DNA of 15,185 bases from Candidatus Shapirobacteria bacterium. GTDB taxonomy: Bacteria > Patescibacteriota > Microgenomatia > UBA12405. Shown one piece after another: positions 1 through 6,251 of this stretch; position 1 is the first letter of the stretch, and each line of letters begins with the position of its first letter. Both the position numbers and the translations under genes were made by a program. Location of the stretch: NCBI GenBank assembly GCA_023245435.1, contig JAHFKH010000014.1, positions 5,608 to 20,792 of the forward strand, in the 5' to 3' direction. Under the pieces are notes generated by a model that was given only the letters and a program-made list of their open reading frames with translations, was not told the DNA's origin and ran no database searches.

Positions 1-139
1 TCACCAAATTCGTTCTTATGTCTTACATCCATACAAAATGGTCAAAGATTTACGAACTCGATATGAAACATCACTTACTACTGAGGTTTTAGATGGTGAA
101 TTAGACGGGTTTATTTCAGCCGAACTTCGACTATTATGA
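1..139 (+). CDS. prfB: Peptide chain release factor 2, C-terminal end (partial)
   Basis: Only the last 45 codons are present; the reading frame starts at base 2 and ends with TGA at 137-139. The visible tail reads HQIRSYVLHPYKMVKDLRTR and then an LDGELDGFI segment. This matches the conserved C-terminus of RF2 (the QIRSYVL.PY.MVKD.RT and VLDGDLD.FI blocks). RF2 recognises UAA and UGA stop codons and triggers peptide release on the ribosome. The GGQ loop and the usual programmed frameshift site would lie upstream of the window. The stop overlaps the next gene's start as ATGA, so the two are probably co-translated. RF2 is favoured over RF1 by the VKDLRT and LDGELDGFI wording. Confidence 0.93.
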   Translation, partial: HQIRSYVLHPYKMVKDLRTRYETSLTTEVLDGELDGFISAELRLL

Positions 140-1047
140 CAAAAATAAAACTTGCAATTCTAATTATATTATATTTAATAATAATATTTTTTTTATCACT
201 AAAAAATATTATAGCGCCTCAAAATTTTCTAATTTTGGGTTTAGACCCCAGAAACGACCTACTCGAAAAAACTGAAACTACCGATACTATAATTTATGCC
301 AATATTTCAAATAATTTTGATAATGTTAAACTATTTTCACTACCACGAGACTTGTGGTTTTATCCAAACTCTACCAAAATAAATCAAATCTATCCCAATA
401 ATTTTGAAAATTTACAAAAAAACTTTGGCCTTATTATTGGACAAAAAATAGACAAAACCATAATTATTACCACTCAAAATCTAAAAGATATTACCGATAT
501 AATTGGTGGAGTTGATGTCTATCTTGATTCAGAATTAAAGGACAGTCAATATCCTAATCAAGACTATATTGATAATCCCAAATTGGGTGCTCCCATGTAC
601 AAAACAATTTACTACCCTTCGGGCATAAATCATTTAAATTCATCAAACATCACTGAATTTGTTCGTTCTCGTAAAAGTTCAGATTTAGTCGCCAATGGTG
701 GGACTGATTTAGGACGAATTGCCCGTCAACAAAAACTATTTGATGCTTTAGTTTCAAAAGTTCTTCAAATTCGTAATCCAAAAGAAGTAATTTCCCTTTA
801 TAAATATTTCGATAATAATATTTTACATAACCTTAATCACCAAGATTATTTAAATTTAGCCATAAAACTAATCCCCAATATTAACAAATTAAAATTAATT
901 AAAATTAATATTCCCACTGGCGAAAATCCCAAAACTGATATTATTTATCATCCGATTAAATTTATCAATAAACAATGGGTTTTTATAACCTCAACTCCCG
1001 ATTATCAAACCCTGAAATCCTTCATTTCCAAATCTCTGCTATACTAA
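136..1047 (+). CDS. LytR-CpsA-Psr (LCP) family protein
   Basis: Predicted membrane-anchored LCP protein of 303 residues. A short N-terminus is followed by one membrane segment (about residues 5-22) and an extracytoplasmic catalytic domain. The conserved LCP blocks occur in order: LGLDPR (34-39), TDT (49-51), SLPRDLW (68-74), KINQIY (81-86), GGVDVYLD (124-131), FVRSRKSSD (175-183) and DLGRIARQQ (191-199). These include the Asp and Arg residues that in the family bind the pyrophosphate lipid substrate and metal. LCP enzymes transfer glycopolymers from undecaprenyl pyrophosphate to peptidoglycan or other acceptors outside the membrane. The start ATG overlaps the prfB stop by 4 bases and there is no Shine-Dalgarno, so translation is probably coupled. 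Nearby glycosyltransferases and a flippase make a glycan-attachment role plausible. The acceptor and the polymer are unknown. Confidence 0.9.
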   Translation: MTKIKLAILIILYLIIIFFLSLKNIIAPQNFLILGLDPRNDLLEKTETTDTIIYANISNNFDNVKLFSLPRDLWFYPNSTKINQIYPNNFENLQKNFGLIIGQKIDKTIIITTQNLKDITDIIGGVDVYLDSELKDSQYPNQDYIDNPKLGAPMYKTIYYPSGINHLNSSNITEFVRSRKSSDLVANGGTDLGRIARQQKLFDALVSKVLQIRNPKEVISLYKYFDNNILHNLNHQDYLNLAIKLIPNINKLKLIKINIPTGENPKTDIIYHPIKFINKQWVFITSTPDYQTLKSFISKSLLY

Positions 1048-1051
1048 TTTT
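1037..1051 (+). promoter_or_regulatory. Extended -10 promoter, predicted leaderless start
   Basis: TGCTATACT (1037-1045) is an extended -10-like box (TGnTATAnT) followed by exactly six bases (AATTTT) and the ATG at 1052. The TATACT overlaps the LCP stop codon. The usual distance from -10 to transcription start would place +1 on or next to the A of the ATG, giving an mRNA with no leader. No good -35 is visible at 16-18 bases, which fits an extended -10 promoter. The same geometry recurs at 4115 and on the minus strand at 7719-7705. The box and spacing are seen; promoter activity is inferred. Confidence 0.55.
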
Positions 1052-1525
1052 ATGGACATACCAAACCTAAATACTCCAGTTCCAGTTATTAATTCAATTT
1101 CACCACCCGTGTCAAAACCAATAATTTTTATAATTGCTCTATTAGCCATATCATTGGGTTTTTGGGGCTCCAGATTAATTCCAAAATCAAATAATTCAAT
1201 AATTCAGTTATCTCAAAATTCCTTAATTACCAATCCTGAAACTCTCACCAATGAAAGCCAACTTGAAGTTGGTAAACTTTATGGAAATTTATCCAAAGCT
1301 TTCAAAGATACCGCTACCGGCACCATTGAAAAAGGTTCTATTAATGGCGAAGGAACTCATATTTTAAATCGCCCCGGCGGAGCCTCTCAAAGAGCTTCCT
1401 TAACTTCATCCGTTGTTGATCTTGATTTATTTGTTGGTAAAAAAGTTGAAATTAAAGGTGAAACTAATGCCTCAAATAAAACCTCATGGCTTCTTGATGT
1501 TGGTACTATCAAAATAGTTGAGTAA
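1052..1525 (+). CDS. Small membrane-anchored protein of unknown function next to ftsEX
   Basis: A 157-residue protein that I cannot assign to a named family. An N-terminal proline-rich stretch is followed by one membrane segment (about residues 23-41), a short linker, and a compact extracytoplasmic domain (about 70-157). That domain contains GTIEKGSINGEGTHIL, RPGG, a Ser/Thr-rich SLTSSVVDLDLFVGKKVEIK strand pattern and a closing WLLDVGTIKIVE. The alternation of short strands and the VGKKVEIKGET motif resemble a small OB-type beta barrel, but this is only a fold guess. The gene lies 4 bases after the LCP gene and 2 bases before ftsE, and it follows the extended -10 box at 1037-1045. It may therefore be the first gene of an ftsEX-M23 operon. 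A role in FtsEX assembly or regulation is suggested by context only. Confidence 0.8.
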   Translation: MDIPNLNTPVPVINSISPPVSKPIIFIIALLAISLGFWGSRLIPKSNNSIIQLSQNSLITNPETLTNESQLEVGKLYGNLSKAFKDTATGTIEKGSINGEGTHILNRPGGASQRASLTSSVVDLDLFVGKKVEIKGETNASNKTSWLLDVGTIKIVE

Positions 1526-1527
1526 TT

Positions 1528-2169
1528 ATGGAAATAAAATTTGATTCAGTTACTAAAAATTATGGACCTATTAGTGCTATTAAAGACTTGTCTTTTACAG
1601 TATCTCAGGGTGATTTTGTTTTTATTACTGGTCCATCCGGATCGGGCAAATCAACTATTATTAAACTAATTTTAAATCAAATAAAACCTACCTCAGGCCA
1701 TATTTTAGTTAACGGCAAAATTCCCAAAACCGAAAAAGAGATTGATGATAACCGTCGTAAAATTGGTGTAATCTTTCAAGATTTTCAAATGATAACTGAT
1801 TTGACAATTGAAGAAAATATTGCTCTAAATCTTGACATTGTTAATTTTCCACAAGATCAAATTCCTTTAGCTATCGATACTGCCATTAAAAAAATGAAAC
1901 TTCAAAATCGTCGTTTTTTATTCCCCGGGCAACTTTCAGGTGGTGAACTACAACGCGCTTGTTTAGCTCGAGCTATCGCCATTTCTCCTCAATTAATATT
2001 GGCCGATGAACCTACTGGCAACCTTGATCCAGTTAATGCTTGGAATTTAGTTAAATATCTTAAATATGAAAATGAAAAACGTGGCACTACAATTATTATG
2101 ACCACTCACCACTTAGATATTTTAAAATCACTTGACAAAAAAGTTATTAGATTAACCAAAGAAAACTAA
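1528..2169 (+). CDS. ftsE: Cell division ATP-binding protein FtsE
   Basis: ABC-type ATPase of 213 residues, close to the usual FtsE length. It shows Walker A GPSGSGKS (35-42), the Q-loop in FQDF (Q84), the ABC signature LSGGE (136-140), Walker B LILADE with EPTGNLDP (156-168), and the switch His in TTHH (192-195). With FtsX it forms the FtsEX complex at the inner face of the membrane. ATP hydrolysis there drives a conformational signal to an extracellular murein hydrolase or its activator during division, rather than transport. The gene is followed one base later by ftsX, and an M23 coiled-coil protein comes next, which supports FtsE over MacB/LolD-type relatives. There is no clear Shine-Dalgarno; translation is probably coupled to the upstream gene, whose stop is 2 bases away. 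Confidence 0.95.
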   Translation: MEIKFDSVTKNYGPISAIKDLSFTVSQGDFVFITGPSGSGKSTIIKLILNQIKPTSGHILVNGKIPKTEKEIDDNRRKIGVIFQDFQMITDLTIEENIALNLDIVNFPQDQIPLAIDTAIKKMKLQNRRFLFPGQLSGGELQRACLARAIAISPQLILADEPTGNLDPVNAWNLVKYLKYENEKRGTTIIMTTHHLDILKSLDKKVIRLTKEN

Positions 2170-2170
2170 T

Positions 2171-3043
2171 ATGCGACATTTAACTCATACCTGGCGCCAT
2201 TTACGACGATCACCATTTCAAAGCTTGATTGCCATTATCACCATGACCATTACCTTTTTTATTTTAACAACTTTTATATTTGTTAATTCTGGACTAACTT
2301 CAGTTTTAAATTATTTTGAATCCAAACCCGAAATTACTATCTTTTTAAAAGACGGTCTTGATAAAGCCACACTAGAATCAGCTCAAGCCGAAATTGCTGC
2401 TATTCCCGAGATTCGGGAAGTTCGTTACGTTTCCAAAGAAAAAGCCTTAGAATTATACAAAGATTTAAACAAAAATAATCCACTATTAACTGAAATGGTT
2501 ACTGCCTCAATTTTACCGGCTTCGTTTGAAGTTTCGGCCTATAATCCAAAAGTACTAGAAACAGTTGCTCAAAGTTTTACTGCTAAAACAAATTTGGTTG
2601 ATGAAATTGTTTATCAAAAAGATTTAATCGAATCACTAATGGGTTGGACTAGTATGTTGAGGAAAGTCGCTGTTGTCGTTATTTTTATTTTTGGATTAGT
2701 GGCCTTTTTTGTCATATCTGCCGTCATCGGTTTGAAAATTACCAATCGCAAAGACGAAATCAATACTTCTCGACTACTTGGGGCTTCGCTTTTTTATGTA
2801 AAGCGTCCATTTTTGCTTGAAGGGGCAATTTATGGAATTTTTGGATCTATTGTCGGTTTTATTATTACCTTTGGTTTGTTTTATTATTTTAAAACCAAAT
2901 TAAACACATTTTTTTCACCTGCAATTTTTGTTTCCAGTGACCCTTTGTATTATTTATCTTGTTTTGCAATTGAAATCTCAATCGGATTTATAGTTGGTTT
3001 TTTCACCAGTTTTGTTGTCTCCAAACGCTATATAAAATGGTAG
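2171..3043 (+). CDS. ftsX: Cell division protein FtsX
   Basis: Membrane partner of FtsE, 290 residues, with the typical FtsX layout. It has a cytoplasmic N-terminus (RHLTHTWRHLRRSP), TM1 (about 17-40), an extracellular domain (about 45-165), then three more membrane segments (about 166-190, 216-240 and 258-284). The extracellular domain has the family pattern of a strand (EITIFLKDG), a helix, and the REVRYVSKEKALELYK block. The cytoplasmic loop after TM2 carries the conserved KDEINTSRLLGAS and RPFLLEGAIYG segments that contact FtsE. The extracellular domain is the known docking surface for PcsB/EnvC/RipC-type partners. Such a partner is encoded directly downstream with a 7-base overlap, so stoichiometric coupled expression is likely. 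Confidence 0.94.
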   Translation: MRHLTHTWRHLRRSPFQSLIAIITMTITFFILTTFIFVNSGLTSVLNYFESKPEITIFLKDGLDKATLESAQAEIAAIPEIREVRYVSKEKALELYKDLNKNNPLLTEMVTASILPASFEVSAYNPKVLETVAQSFTAKTNLVDEIVYQKDLIESLMGWTSMLRKVAVVVIFIFGLVAFFVISAVIGLKITNRKDEINTSRLLGASLFYVKRPFLLEGAIYGIFGSIVGFIITFGLFYYFKTKLNTFFSPAIFVSSDPLYYLSCFAIEISIGFIVGFFTSFVVSKRYIKW

Positions 3044-4107
3044 TCTTGCTGTTTCTATTTTATTTTATTTTTAATCATCCTATTCTTGCCACCGAGCAGG
3101 AAGATTTGGCCAAGCAAATCGAGACTTATACCGTCAAATTATTTGAATTAGCCAAAGCCAAAGATACCTTGAGTAATGAACTTGCCAAAATTGATGCCAC
3201 CTATTCCCAAACCGAGCTAAAAATAAAACAAACAGAACTAAACATAAAGGTACTAAATGAAGAAATAAATACATTAAATATTGATATTAACAAATTAGAT
3301 GATTCAATTAACCAAACCACGCGTTATTTAATTGAAAGAATTAAACAAAGTTATCGACTCCAAAAGAAAATGCCTCAATATGCTTTTTTATTTTCCCAAA
3401 GCTTTAATGATTATTTAAACCAATACAAATATATTTCTGTTGTTCAAATAAACAACCGTCAAAATATTGAAAAAGACGAAACTTTACAACTTATTAAAAA
3501 AAATAAAAAACAAGAATTATCAACCAAACAAATTCAATTATCAATTCTAGAACAAAATTTAACAACTCAAAGATCGGATTTGTTAACTCAAAAAACCGCT
3601 AAAAATAAATTACTAGCCGTCACCAAAAATGATGAAGCAAAATTCCAAAAATTAAAAGCCCAAGCCGAACAAGAACTTTCCTCACTTTTAGCCGCAAAAT
3701 TTGTGGGTAAAAGAGAAGTTAAAAAGGGAGAAATCATTGGATTAATGGGTAATTCAGGCTATTCATTTGGTGATCATCTTCATTTTGGCTTATATAATTT
3801 ATCGGAAGATAATATTGCTTCATGGACATATGCCAATGATATTGATAGCTCTCAATACATTAAAGACAATATTTGGCCAATGAGTGGCAATATCGATATT
3901 ACACAAGGTCGAGGCCATACTCCATATAGTTATTTATATTCTGATCATTTTCATCATGGAATTGATATGGTTTCGCAAAATAAGGCGGTAATGTCAGTCA
4001 ATGACGGTGTGGCCTATTTTTATCGTAATGCAGGTTCATCACTTGGCAATCACGTCAAAATATTCCATCCCGATGGTAAAATGACCCTTTATTTACATCT
4101 GCAATAA
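3037..4107 (+). CDS. Coiled-coil M23 (LytM) peptidase, FtsEX partner, with rearranged domain
   Basis: Predicted exported PcsB/EnvC-like protein of 356 residues. It has a hydrophobic signal sequence (1-18, ending near ILA/TE, without the usual positively charged n-region), a long coiled coil (about 20-215), then a metallopeptidase domain (about 222-356). The position after ftsX, with a 7-base overlap, supports a role as the murein hydrolase or activator controlled by FtsEX. The M23 motifs occur in an unusual order. GEIIGLMGNSGYSFGDHLHF (231-250, normally the domain's end) comes first. Then come WPMSGNIDITQGRG (280-293), HHGID (H306...D310), DGVAYF (323-328), GNHVKIFH (337-344) and LYLHL (351-355) at the very C-terminus. 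All expected zinc and catalytic positions (H306, D310, H354, H247/H249) are present, so activity is plausible. The order looks like a circular permutation rather than a truncation. Confidence 0.88.
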   Translation: MVVLLFLFYFIFNHPILATEQEDLAKQIETYTVKLFELAKAKDTLSNELAKIDATYSQTELKIKQTELNIKVLNEEINTLNIDINKLDDSINQTTRYLIERIKQSYRLQKKMPQYAFLFSQSFNDYLNQYKYISVVQINNRQNIEKDETLQLIKKNKKQELSTKQIQLSILEQNLTTQRSDLLTQKTAKNKLLAVTKNDEAKFQKLKAQAEQELSSLLAAKFVGKREVKKGEIIGLMGNSGYSFGDHLHFGLYNLSEDNIASWTYANDIDSSQYIKDNIWPMSGNIDITQGRGHTPYSYLYSDHFHHGIDMVSQNKAVMSVNDGVAYFYRNAGSSLGNHVKIFHPDGKMTLYLHLQ

Positions 4108-4114
4108 ATTATTT

Positions 4115-4129
4115 TGTTATACTCATAAA
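4115..4129 (+). promoter_or_regulatory. Extended -10 promoter, predicted leaderless start
   Basis: TGTTATACT (4115-4123) is an extended -10-like box followed by six bases (CATAAA) and the ATG at 4130. It sits in the 22-base gap after the M23 protein gene. A -35-like TTTACA at 4092-4097 is 20 bases away, too far to be convincing. The box and six-base spacing equal those at 1037, which suggests a leaderless mRNA for the GT2/GT-C pair. Seen as sequence; activity is inferred. Confidence 0.55.
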
Positions 4130-4864
4130 ATGGCTATACAAATTCCCGAATTATCACTTTTTTTACCTTGTTACAACGAAGAAGCAAATTTACAAAATAC
4201 TGTCGACAAAACTTTACCTATTTTAAAAAAAGTCGCCAAAAATTGGGAATTAATAATTATTAATGACGGCTCCACCGATAAGACGGGAGAAATAGCTAAA
4301 TCAATTCAAAAAACTGATCCCACTCATATTAAAATAGTTACTCATCACCCCAATCGTGGTTACGGTGCCGCTTTTAAATCGGGTTTTTACACTGCAAAGT
4401 ATCAATGGATAACTTTTATTGATGCCGACGGTCAATTTGATTTTTCCGAAATTACCGACTTTATTAATAAACAACAAAAAACTAACGCCGACATTGTCAT
4501 TGGCTACTATCTACAAAGAAAAGTATCTAAAACTGTTATTTTTACATCTAAAATTTGGGAACTATTAGTTTTTATATTATTTGGCTTAAAAGTCAAAGAT
4601 GTTGATTGTGGTTTTAAATTAGTCAGCAAAAAAGTCATTAACACCATTCCCAAATTAGAAGCGGAAAGGGGAGCTTTTATAACTTCGGAATTTTTAATTA
4701 AATCCAAAAAAGCTGGATTTAAAATTGCTCAAGTCGGTGTTCATCATTATCAAAGGGGTGGTGGCAAAGCAACTGGCCGTCAACTAAAAGTAATTATAAA
4801 AAGTTTCACAGATTTATTCAGTCTATGGTACAAAATAAATTTTTCAAAAAATACTGGCCAATAA
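4130..4864 (+). CDS. Glycosyltransferase family 2, polyprenyl-phosphate sugar synthase-like
   Basis: Cytoplasmic GT-A fold enzyme of 244 residues. Motifs in order are PCYNEE (13-18), INDGSTD (44-50, nucleotide binding), RGYGAAFKSG (76-85), the DxD-type metal site DADGQFD (98-104), and DVDCGFKL (157-164), with an HYQRGGGKATG block near the end. This pattern is typical of DPM1/GtrB-like enzymes that transfer a sugar from a nucleotide donor to polyprenyl phosphate. The product, a lipid-linked sugar, is the donor for GT-C enzymes, and one is encoded directly downstream with a 40-base overlap. The C-terminal pair of membrane helices of GtrB/ArnC is lacking, although residues 135-152 are hydrophobic. 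The sugar specificity cannot be read from the sequence. The start follows the box at 4115-4123. Confidence 0.88.
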   Translation: MAIQIPELSLFLPCYNEEANLQNTVDKTLPILKKVAKNWELIIINDGSTDKTGEIAKSIQKTDPTHIKIVTHHPNRGYGAAFKSGFYTAKYQWITFIDADGQFDFSEITDFINKQQKTNADIVIGYYLQRKVSKTVIFTSKIWELLVFILFGLKVKDVDCGFKLVSKKVINTIPKLEAERGAFITSEFLIKSKKAGFKIAQVGVHHYQRGGGKATGRQLKVIIKSFTDLFSLWYKINFSKNTGQ

Positions 4865-6246
4865 TTGCAATTTTAATAATTGCTGCATTTATGCGACTTT
4901 ATCGCATTAATGATTATATGGAGTTTCTCGGTGACCAAGGTCGTGATGTTGTTATTGTCAGGGATTTTTTAAAACACGGCAATTTATTTTTTATCGGACC
5001 ACAAACAAGTATTGGCAATATGTATTTGGGACCATATTATTATTATTTTATTGCTCCATCTTTACTAATCGCCAATTTTTCTCCCATTGGCCCTGCCATA
5101 TTTATTGCGATTTTATCGGTATTAACCACATTTCTAATTTATAAAATATTATTAAAATATTTTGATAATAAAACCGGTTTAATTGCTGCCTTTCTTTTTG
5201 CCATATCTCCAGTCGTTATTAAATATAGTAATTTTTCCTGGAACCCAAACATTATGCCTTTATTTGCTTTACTGTTAATCTATTTTGTTGATCAAAAAAA
5301 GTATATTTATGCCTCTCTTGCTTTTATTATGTGTCTAAATTCACACTACTTAGCCCTGTTGTTGTTATTACCCGCCGCCTATATTTTATTTTTAGATCGA
5401 CAAAAACTAAATATCAAATTAATTTTAATTGCTTTTATCATCTTTGTTTTATCCCTAACCCCACAAATATTATTTGATCTAAAACATAATGGCCAAAATA
5501 TAAAAGCTTTATATACATTTTTTACAGTCCGAGAAACCACAGTTAGTATTATTCCTACCAAAGCCCTACCTATTCTTCCGGCAATGTTTAATCAAGTCAC
5601 TACCCGACTATTAGCCGGAAAAATTGATAATATTGGGATTATTGTTTCTATAATATTTTTTATTTTTATGATGGTTGCTTTAGTTAAAATTAAAAATCGA
5701 TTTTTTTATATATGTTTGGTTTGGTTATTTTCCGGACTAGTCGGCTTGGCACTTTATAAACAACATATCTATGATCATTACTTTGGTTTTATTTATCCTG
5801 TCGTATTTATTTTATTAGCCATATCAATCTCAAAATTAAACAAATATTTAGTAACTATAATTGTTATATGTTTGACGGGGTTATCATTGTATTCCAACCA
5901 ATTTCAATGGCAACCTCCAAAACAATTGATGACTACCCAACAAATCGATAAATCAATCATCGACAAATCAAATAATCTACCATTCAACTTTGCCTTACTT
6001 GCCAAAATGAATTATGATCCCGGCTATTTATATTATTTGGCAGAAAATAAAAATTATTATCACCTCCGAGACAAAATTACCGACCAACTTTTTGTAGTCT
6101 GTGAGCCGTTTCAAATCGATTGTAATCCTATCAATAATCCTGAATGGGGAGTCGCCGCTTTCGGTTGGGCCAAAATTGACTCACAATGGGAAATAAATGG
6201 TATAAAAGTCTTCAGGCTTATTCATAATCCTACCGGAACAAAATAA
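4825..6246 (+). CDS. GT-C (GT39/ArnT-like) membrane glycosyltransferase
   Basis: Polytopic membrane protein of 473 residues with many hydrophobic helices and a short soluble C-terminal region (about 375-473). After the first membrane helix comes the acidic loop GDQGRD (36-41), the position where GT-C enzymes of the PMT/ArnT/RgtA type carry their catalytic Asp. An aromatic segment GPYYYYF (69-75) follows. Such enzymes use polyprenyl-phosphate sugars on the outer side of the membrane. The start at 4825 overlaps the GT2 gene by 40 bases; the next Met (residue 23) would lose the first helix, so the long overlap is probably real. The protein appears paralogous to the minus-strand product at 6247-7704: both share the acidic loop and a KHN...QIKA-type motif at about residues 216-228. 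The acceptor is unknown. Confidence 0.82.
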   Translation: MVQNKFFKKYWPIIAILIIAAFMRLYRINDYMEFLGDQGRDVVIVRDFLKHGNLFFIGPQTSIGNMYLGPYYYYFIAPSLLIANFSPIGPAIFIAILSVLTTFLIYKILLKYFDNKTGLIAAFLFAISPVVIKYSNFSWNPNIMPLFALLLIYFVDQKKYIYASLAFIMCLNSHYLALLLLLPAAYILFLDRQKLNIKLILIAFIIFVLSLTPQILFDLKHNGQNIKALYTFFTVRETTVSIIPTKALPILPAMFNQVTTRLLAGKIDNIGIIVSIIFFIFMMVALVKIKNRFFYICLVWLFSGLVGLALYKQHIYDHYFGFIYPVVFILLAISISKLNKYLVTIIVICLTGLSLYSNQFQWQPPKQLMTTQQIDKSIIDKSNNLPFNFALLAKMNYDPGYLYYLAENKNYYHLRDKITDQLFVVCEPFQIDCNPINNPEWGVAAFGWAKIDSQWEINGIKVFRLIHNPTGTK

Positions 6247-6251
6247 TTATT
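6242..6251. repeat. Perfect palindrome at a zero-gap convergent gene junction
   Basis: AATAATTATT is a perfect 10-base palindrome made by the two stop codons of converging genes: TAA (6244-6246) on the plus strand and TAA (read from 6249 to 6247) on the minus strand. There is no intergenic base between them. A weak GGAA/TTCC pairing flanks it, but no G+C-rich stem or T-tract is seen, so it does not look like an intrinsic terminator. Confidence 0.7.

Noticed and set aside
4082..4107. Truncation or frameshift of the M23 protein at its C-terminus
   Set aside because: The motifs that seem to be missing after LYLHL are present earlier in the same frame (residues 228-250). The 22 bases to the next gene do not encode them either.
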